From Immundisolibacter sp. (lineage in GTDB: Bacteria; Pseudomonadota; Gammaproteobacteria; Immundisolibacterales; Immundisolibacteraceae): a stretch of 34,028 nucleotides of DNA. The stretch spans positions 1-34,028 of the forward strand of contig NZ_JBFIII010000021.1 of assembly GCF_041601295.1 (NCBI RefSeq), in the 5' to 3' direction. Under the pieces are notes generated by a model that worked only from the letters and a program-made list of their open reading frames with translations, searched no databases and was not told the DNA's origin. A program made the position numbers and the translations under genes. Below are positions 23,511 to 32,141 of the stretch, piece by piece (the stretch's first letter is position 1; the number at the start of each line of letters is the position of its first letter).

Positions 23511-23627
23511 GGCGCGGCGCCGGCCCGCGCCAAGCTACCCAGACCCGGCCCGCAACGCGCTTGATCTGCTGGCAAGCCATCCCTGGTTTGCCAAGCAGGC
23601 CCCCGAAAAAGCGCTCTCATCGGCTTG

Positions 23628-24890
23628 CTAATCGCCGTAAACCGGAAAGCGCTGACACAGTGCCAACACCTGCGCCTTGACGCGCCGCTGCACAGCCGCG
23701 GTTTCCGGATCATCGAGAATGTCGCAGATCCAGCCGGCCAGCTCCCCCATTTCTTGCCGGACGAAGCCTCGGGTAGTGGACGCCGGTGTGCCGATGCGGA
23801 TGCCGCTGGTAACAAAGGGGCTCTGCGGATCACCCGGCACCGCATTCTTGTTGACCGTAATGTTGGCCGCGCCCAGCGCCGCTTCGGCTGCCTTGCCGGT
23901 CAGTCCCTTGGCAATCAGGTCGACCAGGAACAGGTGATTGTCGGTACCACCCGACACCACCTTGTAGCCACGCCCGACGATGACCTCGGCCATGGCGCGG
24001 GCATTGTCCACGACCGCGCGCTGGTAGTCCTTGAAGTCGGGCTGCAAGGCCTCAAGAAACGACACCGCCTTGGCCGCGATGACGTGCATCAGCGGCCCGC
24101 CCTGCCCACCGGGGAACACCGCGGAATTGAGCTTTTTCTCAATGTCCGGGTTGGCACGGGCCAGGATCAGGCCGCCGCGAGGCCCGCGCAAGGTCTTGTG
24201 GGTGGTGGACGTGGTGACGTCGGCGATGGCTACCGGGCTCGGGTACAGACCCGCCGCCACCAGTCCCGCCACATGCGCCATGTCCACGACCAGGTAGGCA
24301 CCAACGGCGTCGGCAATCGCCCGGAAGCGGTTCCAATCCATGGCGCGTGAATAGGCACTGAAACCGGCGACAACCACCTTCGGACGGCACTCGCGCGCCA
24401 GATGTTCCACGTGCTCGTAGTCGATCAGACCGGTGGCGATGTCGATGCCGTACTGCACGCCGCGGTAGATCTTGCCCGAGAAGCTGACCGACGCGCCGTG
24501 CGTCAGATGCCCGCCGTGGGCCAGGCTCATGCCCAGCAGCGTGTCGCCCGGCTCCATCAGCGCCATGAACACCGCCGCGTTGGCCTGCGAGCCCGAATGC
24601 GGCTGCACGTTGGCGTAATCGGCACCGAACAGCTCGCGTGCCCGCTCGATGGCCAGCCGCTCGGCCACGTCCACGTACTCGCAGCCACCGTAGTAGCGGC
24701 GCCCGGGGTAGCCCTCGGCGTATTTGTTGGTCAGCTGCGAACCCTGCGCCGCCAGCACGCGCGGGCTGGCATAGTTCTCGGAGGCGATCAGCTCGACATG
24801 CTCTTCCTGGCGCCGCGCCTCGGCCTGCATCGCCTGCCACAGATCGGGATCGAAATCGGCGATGGTCATGGCACGACTGAACAAGAGCAT
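23628..24890 (-). CDS. glyA: Serine hydroxymethyltransferase
   Basis: This PLP enzyme interconverts serine and glycine with tetrahydrofolate and supplies one-carbon units. In 420 residues it shows ELIASENYASPRVLAAQGS, NKYAEGYPGRRYYGG, NVQPHSGSQANAAVF and the PLP lysine K232 in TTSTTHKTLRGPRGG. ATG 24890 is preferred because GGAG sits 5 bases upstream; a second in-frame ATG at 24869 matches the usual N-terminus but has no ribosome site. The frame is open beyond this, across the divergent promoter region, without support. Confidence 0.96.
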   Translation of the reverse strand: MLLFSRAMTIADFDPDLWQAMQAEARRQEEHVELIASENYASPRVLAAQGSQLTNKYAEGYPGRRYYGGCEYVDVAERLAIERARELFGADYANVQPHSGSQANAAVFMALMEPGDTLLGMSLAHGGHLTHGASVSFSGKIYRGVQYGIDIATGLIDYEHVEHLARECRPKVVVAGFSAYSRAMDWNRFRAIADAVGAYLVVDMAHVAGLVAAGLYPSPVAIADVTTSTTHKTLRGPRGGLILARANPDIEKKLNSAVFPGGQGGPLMHVIAAKAVSFLEALQPDFKDYQRAVVDNARAMAEVIVGRGYKVVSGGTDNHLFLVDLIAKGLTGKAAEAALGAANITVNKNAVPGDPQSPFVTSGIRIGTPASTTRGFVRQEMGELAGWICDILDDPETAAVQRRVKAQVLALCQRFPVYGD

Positions 24891-25019
24891 TACTCCAGAA
24901 AACGCAAGGCGGGCTGGCCGCCGATCGGATCGGCGCGCAAGTTTAACAGGCCACCGCTTGCCGCCGACGCGCTGGACCGGTCTACTTAAGCGCCTCGTTC
25001 GCCCTTTCCAGTACTGCCC

Positions 25020-25817
25020 GTGAATCACGCCAACGCCGCCGACCTGGCCGATATCTTCCGGCGCATTGATGCAAGCTGCCAGCGGCTGGAACTGGAAGGC
25101 GCCCAGAACCTGCCAGAGCCCACCACGTGGGCCATTCTGCCGCGCCACGACAGCGACGAAGAACTATTCGAGGAACTGTGTTTTCACATGTTCGCGGCCG
25201 GCTTCTCACGCGAAGTCGTGCGCAACAAGTGGCCCGCAACGCGCAAGGCATTCGCCGATTTCAACATCGCGGAGCTGGCCGCGTGGGACGCCGCGCGACT
25301 GCTGCCGCTGTTCACGGACCGGGGCCTGATCCGCAACCGGCGCAAGATCGAGTCGGTCCGGCACAACGCCGAGATTGTGCAGGGGATCGCCGCGGAGCAT
25401 GGCTCGTTCGGTGCCTGGTTGCGCAGTTACACCCCTGACACGCTGCATCTGCTGCACCAGGAGGTTGCCCGGCACTTCGCCAGCGTTGGACCCAGCGCCA
25501 GCGAGTGGTTCTTGCTGTCGTCGGGTTTCCCGTTTTACTTTCGCACCGACCACGCCGAACGCCTGTTAAAACGCCTGGGCCTGCTCCCGGCACGCGTACG
25601 GCAGGGCGACTTCAACGCGGTGATGCAAGCCCTGCACCAGGCCAGTGGCGCCAGCCACTGGCAGCTGAGCGCACAGATGTTCCGCTTTGCCAGCGGCTTT
25701 CATCTGCGCGAGGGCGTGTGTCAGGAGTTGCCTCACTGCGCGAAGTGCCCTTTGTGGGATCACTGCGCCTACTTCAATCAGGCGGGCAACCCGCCTGGCA
25801 CCGGCAAAGACGCCTGA
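25020..25817 (+). CDS. HhH-GPD-type DNA glycosylase-like protein with C-terminal four-cysteine motif
   Basis: The 265-residue protein resembles 3-methyladenine DNA glycosylase I (Tag) from about 47 to 135: ELFEELCFHMFAAGFSREVV and DRGLIRNRRKIESVRHNA, the latter very close to Tag. However, Tag's catalytic Glu position (LEGAQAG) reads FHMFAAG, so that residue appears to be His56. The C-terminus has C234-x5-C240-x2-C243-x5-C249, close to the iron-sulfur loop of endonuclease III (C-x6-C-x2-C-x5-C). The combination suggests a base-repair protein with unusual chemistry, or a structural relative without glycosylase activity. GTG 25020 is the only early start; no ribosome site is clear. It is divergent from glyA and ends 6 bases before bamE, convergent. 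Confidence 0.8.
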   Translation: MNHANAADLADIFRRIDASCQRLELEGAQNLPEPTTWAILPRHDSDEELFEELCFHMFAAGFSREVVRNKWPATRKAFADFNIAELAAWDAARLLPLFTDRGLIRNRRKIESVRHNAEIVQGIAAEHGSFGAWLRSYTPDTLHLLHQEVARHFASVGPSASEWFLLSSGFPFYFRTDHAERLLKRLGLLPARVRQGDFNAVMQALHQASGASHWQLSAQMFRFASGFHLREGVCQELPHCAKCPLWDHCAYFNQAGNPPGTGKDA

Positions 25818-25823
25818 GCAGTA

Positions 25824-26486
25824 TCAGCGGGCGAGCGGTCCCAGCAGGCCGTCAAACATCCCAGGCTCTTCGTCTGTCCCTGCGGACTGGCGGTCCGGCT
25901 CCGGTGCCGTGGAGTCAGCTGCCTGCGTACCTTCGACCGTTTCGTACTGGCGCGCTTCTTCGGTCTCTACAAACCTCGCCAGATCACGTCGACCGGGCTG
26001 TTTCCTGTCCCCACCACCCACGCCGCGAAACAGGCGCGCCAGACGGCTGTCCGATTGCTCGATATCGGCCGGCACGTCGACCGTGGTGCGGGTTTTTGCG
26101 ATCAAGAGGTTTTTCTCGCGGGCGTCGGCTACGGGCACCACATCGCCCTCCACCCGAACCAGGCGGTCCGCGCCAAATTGCAGAGATACCGTGCGTTGGG
26201 CCCTGCTGTGGTAGCCCTTGCGCTCGGTGTAGACATAGTCCCAGCGGTCGTCCGTGAACGGATCGCGCAACTGCGGCGTACCCAGCAGCAGGCGAACCTG
26301 CTCCCGATCCATCCCCAGTTGCAGGCGTGCCAACATTGTGGCGTCGACCACATTACCCTGGCGGATATCCATGCGGTAAGGAGAGAGCACCGGAATCCAT
26401 GGCCGGGCGTCGGCCGCATCCGGCTGACGCCCGGCGCAGCCACTCATCAACACGATCAGGACCAAGGCCGTTAGCGAGCGAAACAT
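25824..26486 (-). CDS. bamE: Outer-membrane assembly lipoprotein BamE, extended
   Basis: This 220-residue lipoprotein has a signal peptide ending LMSGC (lipid-bearing C17) and the SmpA/OmlA domain at about 30-110: ATMLARLQLGMDREQVRLLLGTP and WDYVYTERKGY. BamE is part of the Bam complex that inserts outer-membrane proteins. E. coli BamE has 113 residues; here a charged, low-complexity tail of about 90 residues follows (DLARFVETEEARQYETVEGTQ, then acidic and proline residues). ATG 26486 is used; an in-frame TTG two codons earlier is less likely. It is divergent from fur, a widespread arrangement. Confidence 0.9.
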   Translation of the reverse strand: MFRSLTALVLIVLMSGCAGRQPDAADARPWIPVLSPYRMDIRQGNVVDATMLARLQLGMDREQVRLLLGTPQLRDPFTDDRWDYVYTERKGYHSRAQRTVSLQFGADRLVRVEGDVVPVADAREKNLLIAKTRTTVDVPADIEQSDSRLARLFRGVGGGDRKQPGRRDLARFVETEEARQYETVEGTQAADSTAPEPDRQSAGTDEEPGMFDGLLGPLAR

Positions 26487-26665
26487 AGGCAAGCAATTCC
26501 AGGCGGGGCGCAGGCGTTTGGACCAACGGCGGCCAAACGGGATGGATGGCGGCTAGTCTACAATGGGCTACCATGCCCAGGCGGAAAGGCTGGCGACGGA
26601 TTCGTCCAGAATGTCTGGTACGCGCCCCGTTGTGATGCTTTCGCCCAAGCCGCCAGAGAACGCCC

Positions 26666-27109
26666 ATGGCCAACAGTACTGCCCTGCGCGACGCCGGACT
26701 CAAGGTCACCACGCCGCGCCTGCGCATCCTGGAATTCCTGGAAAAAAGCGACCAGCGGCACGTCACCGCCGAGGATGTATACCGCGCCCTGCTCGACAGC
26801 AGCGAGGAAGTTGGCCTGGCCACCATTTACCGCGTGCTCACCCAGTTCGAGCAGGCCGGCCTGGTGGTTCGGCACCACTTCGAGAGCGAGCGTTCGGTCT
26901 TCGAGCTTGGCACGGGCACCGGACCCTGCCACCACGATCACCTGGTCTGCGAACGCTGCGGGGCGGTGCTGGAGTTTCGCGACGACACCATCGAGGCGGC
27001 GCAGCAGCGCATCGCGGCGGAGCGCGGCTTCAAAGTGACCGACCACAGCCTGTACATCCATGGTGTGTGCGCTACCTGCCAGCGCTTGAACGCCGAGCGG
27101 GGGCGCTGA
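26666..27109 (+). CDS. fur: Ferric uptake regulator Fur
   Basis: The 147-residue repressor has the winged-helix domain (LKVTTPRLRILEFLE and GLATIYRVLTQFEQAGLV), the metal site HHDH at 89-92, and two zinc cysteine pairs, C95/C98 (CERC) and C135/C138 (CATC). It is divergent from bamE with 179 bases between; TACAAT at 26559-26564 is a possible -10 for fur but a good -35 is not evident. I see no clear Fur box in the gap. Confidence 0.96.
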   Translation: MANSTALRDAGLKVTTPRLRILEFLEKSDQRHVTAEDVYRALLDSSEEVGLATIYRVLTQFEQAGLVVRHHFESERSVFELGTGTGPCHHDHLVCERCGAVLEFRDDTIEAAQQRIAAERGFKVTDHSLYIHGVCATCQRLNAERGR

Positions 27110-27132
27110 AACGGACCGGCAATCACATCCGC

Positions 27133-27633
27133 CTATCCGGATGCCGCAACGGTGCCCGGCACCTCATCCAGGCGCAGCATCACCGCGATCTCATCGCAGC
27201 GATTGAATTTGTAGCACTTGACACACACTTGCCAGACCTTCTCCGGCAGGCTGTCCTTGTCCACCACCTCAAAGCCCAGGCGGGCGAAAAACCCCGGCAC
27301 GTAGGTCAGCGCCATCAGCCGTTTCAGGCCCAGCTCGCGCGCCTGCTGGACCAGGGCTTGTGTCACCTGCTCGCCCATGCCACGGCGCTGGAACATCGGC
27401 GCCACGGCGAGACTCCGCACCTCACCCAGATCAGGCCCCATGATTTCCAGCGCGCCCACGCCAGCCAGGGTGACATCCTGTTCCGCCACCACAAAATCGC
27501 GCACGTGACGGACCAGGTTCTCCTGGGTGCGCGGCAGCAGGTTGCCCGCCGCGGCCTGTTCGCGCAGCAAGGCATGAATCGCCGGCACGTCGCTCATCCG
27601 GCCGGCCCGCAAGATAAGTCCTGGCTCACTCAT
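27133..27633 (-). CDS. GNAT acetyltransferase, short N-acetylglutamate-synthase-like (ArgA-like)
   Basis: This 166-residue GNAT protein has the acetyl-CoA motif RSLAVAPMFQRRGMGEQV (73-90) and LTYVPGFFARLGF, then VWQVCVKCYKFNRCDEIAVML, with C137, C140 and C146. That C-terminal pattern marks the short ArgA-like acetyltransferases, which acetylate glutamate for arginine synthesis in some bacteria. Without the kinase-like domain, arginine feedback is not expected. ATG 27633 or GTG 27636 could be the start. It follows recN by 3 bases and is convergent with fur. Confidence 0.85.
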   Translation of the reverse strand: MSEPGLILRAGRMSDVPAIHALLREQAAAGNLLPRTQENLVRHVRDFVVAEQDVTLAGVGALEIMGPDLGEVRSLAVAPMFQRRGMGEQVTQALVQQARELGLKRLMALTYVPGFFARLGFEVVDKDSLPEKVWQVCVKCYKFNRCDEIAVMLRLDEVPGTVAASG

Positions 27634-27636
27634 CAC

Positions 27637-29310
27637 TCACACTCGCTGGGCCGCAGTCAACATCTCGGCAGCGTGGGCGCGGGTGCGCTCGGTGATGGTG
27701 ACACCGCCCAGCATGCGCGCTATTTCGTCGACCCGCGCGCTCGGCGGCAGCTGTTCCACCGCGGTAACGGTACCCACCTGGTCCGCGTGTTTGCTCACCC
27801 GCAGGTGATTCCGGGCCAACGCCGCCACCTGCGGCAGATGGGTGATGCACAGCACCTGCCGCTGCCCACCAAGCGCACGCAGCAGGCGCCCAACCGTCTC
27901 GGCCACGGCGCCGCCGATACCGACGTCCACCTCGTCGAAAACCAGTGTCGGTACTTCGCCCTGAGCCAGGGTGACGGTATGGATCCCCAGACTGATGCGT
28001 GACAGCTCCCCACCGGAGGCTACCCGCGCCAACGACCGGGGTTCATCGCCGGCATTGGCGCGGATTCGAAACTCCACGCTTTCGGCGCCAGCAGCACTGC
28101 CATTGCCAGAATCCAGCGGCAGCAACAGCGCGTCGAAGCTCGCCCCGGGCATGCCCAGTCCGTTGATGCAATCGGTCACCTCGGGCGCCAAGCGCTCAGC
28201 GGCCGCGCCGCGTGCCTCGGTCAATGCTGCCGCGACCGCCTGGTAGTGCGCCCATGCGGCGCGCTCGGCTTGCTCCAGCGAAGCGCGGCCTGGACCGTCA
28301 TCGTCCAGCAAATCAAGCTCGGCACGCAGACACTGGTGCAGCGCAGCGAGTTCCATCGGCGGCACCTGGTGCTTGCGTGCCAGCGCCATCGCGGCCCCCA
28401 CCCGGTCCTCCAGCCAGCGCGCTCGCGCCGGGTCGATATCCATGGCATCCAGGTAATGCCGCAGCGCCGATGACGCCTCGCCAAGCTGCACCAGCGCGCC
28501 GTCCAGCGGCGTGACGATCTCGCTCAGGCGTTCGTCATACCCACACAACTTGCTCAGCTGTGCAGCAGCCTGGGCCAGCAACGCGTAGGCGTTGGGGCTG
28601 TCCTCGTCCAGCGCACGCAGCGCCGCCGCCCCACCCTCGGCCAGGGTCTGCGCATGGCCGGCTCGCCGCTGCTCGGCGTCCAGTTGCGGCCATTCGTCCG
28701 GCGCCAGCGCCAGCGCGTCCAGCTCCTGCAGCTGATAGCGCAGCAGGTCAAGCCGTTCCGCACGCCCGGCGCTGGCCGCGGCCGCGGCATCAAGCGCCCG
28801 ACTGGCCAGCTGCCAGGCTTCATAGGCAGCTGCCACTTCGGCCAGCAACGGCTCCGTACCCGCGTAGCGATCGAGTAGCGCGCGCTGTGCCTGCGGGCGC
28901 AGCAAGGCCTGGTAAGCGTGCTGGCCATGAATATCCACCAGCTGCTGGCCAAGCTCGCGTAGCAGCCCCGCCGCCACTGGCCGACCATTCACATAGGAGC
29001 GGGAGCGCCCGTCCGCCCGCACGGTGCGTCGCACAATACAGTCGCTGCCGTCGGCCAGGTCATTTGCCTGCAACCAGGCCTGTGCCGCCGCCACGGCGGC
29101 GACGTCGAACGCCGCCGTGACATCGGCCTGCTCGCAGCCGGCGCGAATCACGTCCACCCCCGCCCGTTCGCCCAGCGAGAGCAATAACGCGTCAACTACC
29201 AAAGATTTGCCGGCGCCGGTCTCGCCGGTCACGGCAGTGAAGCCGGTATCGAACTCGAGTTCCGCCGCCTCAACGATGGCGAAGTTGGTGATGCGTAACC
29301 CGACCAACAC
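27637..29310 (-). CDS. recN: DNA repair protein RecN
   Basis: The 557-residue SMC-like ATPase acts in double-strand-break repair. Walker A GETGAGKS is at 29-36; a long coiled-coil middle contains DGRSRSYVNGRPV and the ABC-type signature LARVASGGELSRI, and Walker B is TLVFDEVDVGIGG. GTG 29310 gives the normal RecN N-terminus (VLVGLRITNFAIVEAAELEF) and starts 3 bases after the nadK stop codon; the frame is open further into nadK but without homology. Confidence 0.95.
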   Translation of the reverse strand: MLVGLRITNFAIVEAAELEFDTGFTAVTGETGAGKSLVVDALLLSLGERAGVDVIRAGCEQADVTAAFDVAAVAAAQAWLQANDLADGSDCIVRRTVRADGRSRSYVNGRPVAAGLLRELGQQLVDIHGQHAYQALLRPQAQRALLDRYAGTEPLLAEVAAAYEAWQLASRALDAAAAASAGRAERLDLLRYQLQELDALALAPDEWPQLDAEQRRAGHAQTLAEGGAAALRALDEDSPNAYALLAQAAAQLSKLCGYDERLSEIVTPLDGALVQLGEASSALRHYLDAMDIDPARARWLEDRVGAAMALARKHQVPPMELAALHQCLRAELDLLDDDGPGRASLEQAERAAWAHYQAVAAALTEARGAAAERLAPEVTDCINGLGMPGASFDALLLPLDSGNGSAAGAESVEFRIRANAGDEPRSLARVASGGELSRISLGIHTVTLAQGEVPTLVFDEVDVGIGGAVAETVGRLLRALGGQRQVLCITHLPQVAALARNHLRVSKHADQVGTVTAVEQLPPSARVDEIARMLGGVTITERTRAHAAEMLTAAQRV

Positions 29311-29312
29311 CG

Positions 29313-30182
29313 TCAGCCACCCCAGTGCAGCTTGGTGCGCAGCAAGTCGAAGTATTGGTAACCCACCGGATGAATCAGGCGCTGTGGTTGCTCCCGGGCA
29401 GATATCCGCACTCGATCGCCAATCTCCAGGGTGATGCTGTGTTGGCCGTCGCATACCACGCGTGCCTTGGACCAGTTATCGCGGGTCAACTCGATCTCAA
29501 CCGCCTGATTAGCGCCCAGCACCACCGGCCGGATCGCCAGCGTGTGCTGACAGATGGGTACCACCACCAAGGCCCGCAAGTCCGGATACAGAATTGGCCC
29601 CCCCGCCGACAGGGCATACGCGGTAGACCCTGTGGGGGTCGCAACGATCACCCCGTCGGCGCGCTGACGGTTCAGCAACCGGCCACCGGCACGGGTCTCG
29701 AACTCAATCATCGTCAGGCTGTCCCATTTGTGCAGCACCAGCTCATTCAGAGCCGTTGTGCTGCGCAGGAGTTCGTCGCCCCGGCGGATCTCCACGTCCA
29801 ACAACAGCCTTTCCTCGGCAAAGAACTCCCCCAGCAGAACAGCAGGCAGAACCTGGAAAGTGTCATCGGGCGACACGTCGGCCAGAAACCCCAGACGGCC
29901 AAGATTGATACACAGCAGGGGAATATCGAGCTTCGCGACAATGCGGCTGGCGGCCAGCAGCGTACCGTCGCCGCCCAACACGATGCCCATATCCGTACCG
30001 TCCAGCGCCAGGCGGTCGCGCAACGCGGCATCCTGGGAAGGTCCCCAGTGCGGGAAAATTTGCGCGCCGCCGACGGTGCAACCCAACTGCGGAAGCACCT
30101 CACGCAGACGATCGGCAAGTTGTCGCACCACGGCGTCGTCGCGGTGCCACAGCAGGGCGGGACGACTGAACACGAGTGGCAT
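29313..30182 (-). CDS. nadK: NAD kinase
   Basis: This 289-residue kinase phosphorylates NAD to NADP. It has the GGDGT motif at 70-74, the catalytic NE pair in TTALNELVLHK, and GVIVATPTGSTAYALSAGGPI. ATG 30182 with GAGG 8 bases upstream is preferred over an in-frame TTG four codons earlier. It is the first gene of the nadK-recN unit and is divergent from hrcA, with a 187-base promoter region between. Confidence 0.96.
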   Translation of the reverse strand: MPLVFSRPALLWHRDDAVVRQLADRLREVLPQLGCTVGGAQIFPHWGPSQDAALRDRLALDGTDMGIVLGGDGTLLAASRIVAKLDIPLLCINLGRLGFLADVSPDDTFQVLPAVLLGEFFAEERLLLDVEIRRGDELLRSTTALNELVLHKWDSLTMIEFETRAGGRLLNRQRADGVIVATPTGSTAYALSAGGPILYPDLRALVVVPICQHTLAIRPVVLGANQAVEIELTRDNWSKARVVCDGQHSITLEIGDRVRISAREQPQRLIHPVGYQYFDLLRTKLHWGG

Positions 30183-30369
30183 GGGGACCCTCAAGCGTGG
30201 GGCGGAACGCGCGCGACTCTAGCACGCGCGCGCCGCGCTCCCGGCACATCCAGCGGCACAGCGAGCGAGTGCCGGCCAGCGACTCATGGGGGCTGGAATG
30301 CCAGAGCGCCGCGTCATGTGTTTATAGTATGGGCAGACCGCTTGTTGTGTCGGCAAACCTGGGTTCGCC

Positions 30370-31452
30370 GTGCCTGCGTCCAGAAATACCTCCGCTGATG
30401 ACCTGAACGACCGTACCCTGGCCTTGCTCAAGGGGCTGGTGGAACATTACGTCGTCGACGGGCGGCCGGTTGGCTCCAAAACCCTGGCGCGCGATCTGGG
30501 TCTTGGCCTGAGCTCGGCGACACTACGCAACATCATGGCCGACCTTGAACGGCTGGGCCTGATCTGCGCGCCGCACACCTCCGCGGGCCGGGTGCCGACC
30601 GCCAAGGGCCTGCGCGTGTTCATCGACAACCTGATCAAGGTCAGGCCGATAGACCGTGCCGAAGAAGGCAAGTTACGACGGGGGCTGGGCGAGGGCAGCC
30701 ACCCGGACGGGCTGGTGGAGGCGGCCAGCAAACTGCTGGCCGAGCTCAGCCAGCAGGCCGGTGTGGTCCTGCTGCCACGGCGCCAGGTGGCTTGCTTGCG
30801 CCAGGTGGATTTCGTCACCCTGTCCGAGGGACGGTTGCTGGTAATCCTGGTTACCGATGACGGCCGCGTGCACAACTGGGTAGTGGAGCACCCTCACAAC
30901 TACGGCGAATCTGAACTGACCCGGGCCGCGAACTACCTGAACGAGAACTTCGTCGGCCACACGCTGGCGCAGATGCGCACCGCCATAGTCCGCGAGCTAC
31001 AGCGGGCGCAGGCTGAGGTTGGCGCCGTCATGGCGACCATGGTCGAACTCGCGAACCGACTGATTCCACCGCCCACTGACGGCGCACCAAGCGGCGATTA
31101 CCTGATCCGTGGCGAGTCCAATTTGCTCGCCAACGTCAATCCGGCAGCGGACTTGAGCAAGTTGCAGACGCTGTTTCGGGCTTTTGGCGAGAAGCGCGAG
31201 CTGCTGCACCTGCTCGATCAGTGCTTGCAAGGCCAGGGTGTGCAGATTTTTCTGGGCGCCGAATCGGGTTACCAGTTTCTGGGCGACTACAGCCTGGTCA
31301 CCGCGCCCTACGAGATGGACGGCCAGATCGTGGGCGCACTCGGCGTCATCGGCCCCTCGCGCATGCCCTACGAGCGCGTAGTCGCGGTGGTGGATGTGAC
31401 GGCCCGTCTGCTCGGGGCGGCCTTGAATCGTCGCCTGCCGGCCCCAAGCTGA
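30370..31452 (+). CDS. hrcA: Heat-inducible repressor HrcA
   Basis: The 360-residue repressor has an N-terminal winged helix (LKGLVEHYVVDGRPVGSKTLARDLGLGLSSATLRNIMADLERLGL) and the following HTSAGRVPTAKGLRVFID, both typical. HrcA binds the CIRCE inverted repeat (TTAGCACTC-N9-GAGTGCTAA) and depends on GroEL; I see no CIRCE in front of hrcA, grpE or dnaK in this window. GTG 30370 is the only reasonable start. TATAGT at 30323-30328 may be a -10 element. Confidence 0.95.
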   Translation: MPASRNTSADDLNDRTLALLKGLVEHYVVDGRPVGSKTLARDLGLGLSSATLRNIMADLERLGLICAPHTSAGRVPTAKGLRVFIDNLIKVRPIDRAEEGKLRRGLGEGSHPDGLVEAASKLLAELSQQAGVVLLPRRQVACLRQVDFVTLSEGRLLVILVTDDGRVHNWVVEHPHNYGESELTRAANYLNENFVGHTLAQMRTAIVRELQRAQAEVGAVMATMVELANRLIPPPTDGAPSGDYLIRGESNLLANVNPAADLSKLQTLFRAFGEKRELLHLLDQCLQGQGVQIFLGAESGYQFLGDYSLVTAPYEMDGQIVGALGVIGPSRMPYERVVAVVDVTARLLGAALNRRLPAPS

Positions 31453-31524
31453 TTGCTGCCGGCTTGCCGGGCTTGCTGTCGGCCCGCGACGCGCGCCGGC
31501 CACATTAACTTTTGAGAGTTGTTG

Positions 31525-32070
31525 ATGAACGACCAAACCGATTCGTCCGACGCCGATCCGGCCAACGGCGATACCGACCAGACCCAGGAACCGCCAAGCG
31601 GCATAGAAGAAACCTTGGAGCAAGCGCAGGCGCGCGCGGACCAGGCTCGTGACCAGATGCTGCGCGCCCACGCCGATATCGAGAACCTTCGCCGACGTTA
31701 CGAGCGCGAGGTACAAAACGCCTCGCGCTACGGCACGGAAATGCTCATTGCCGAACTGCTGCCGGTCAAGGACAGCCTGCAAGAGGCCCTCAAGGCAGCG
31801 GCGGTCGATGACCTCGACGCGGCCACGGCGCTTGGCAAAATCATCGAAGGCACGCGCCTGACGCTCGACATTCTGGACAAGGCACTGGCCAAGTCCGGCC
31901 TTAGCGAAGTTCACCCGCAGGGCGAGCCATTCAATCCCGAGCTGCACCAGGCCTTGAGCCTGGCCGACGCGGCCGAGCTGCCGTCCAACCACGTCGTACA
32001 CGTTGTACAGACCGGCTACCGGCTGCACGATCGACTGGTACGCCCAGCCATGGTGGTGGTTTCAAGGTAA
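31525..32070 (+). CDS. grpE: Nucleotide exchange factor GrpE
   Basis: This 181-residue protein has an acidic, disordered N-terminus, a long helix with MLRAHADIENLRRRYEREVQNASRYG that forms the dimer coiled coil, and the C-terminal beta domain (GEPFNPELHQALSL, VVQTGYRLHDRLVRPAMVVVS). It releases ADP from DnaK. ATG 31525 is preceded by GAGAG. It lies 72 bases after hrcA and 71 bases before dnaK. Confidence 0.96.
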   Translation: MNDQTDSSDADPANGDTDQTQEPPSGIEETLEQAQARADQARDQMLRAHADIENLRRRYEREVQNASRYGTEMLIAELLPVKDSLQEALKAAAVDDLDAATALGKIIEGTRLTLDILDKALAKSGLSEVHPQGEPFNPELHQALSLADAAELPSNHVVHVVQTGYRLHDRLVRPAMVVVSR

Positions 32071-32073
32071 GCG

Positions 32074-32103
32074 CTTGAAATCGCGGTACGCCGACTCCAC
32101 CTA
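32074..32103 (+). promoter_or_regulatory. Candidate sigma32 heat-shock promoter for dnaK
   Basis: CTTGAAA (32074-32080) matches the sigma32 -35 element perfectly, and CTCCACCTA (32095-32103) resembles CCCCATNTA after a 14-base spacer. It begins 3 bases after the grpE stop and about 40 bases before the dnaK ATG. Transcription would start near 32110. Confidence 0.55.
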
Positions 32104-32141
32104 AGCGAACAAGCCGCCAACCCTATCTACGGAGCAAGTAC

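Noticed and set aside
23452..23580. N-terminal extension of nrdR
   Set aside because: The frame passes through a perfect 12-pair terminator hairpin, and NrdR proteins start at the zinc ribbon.
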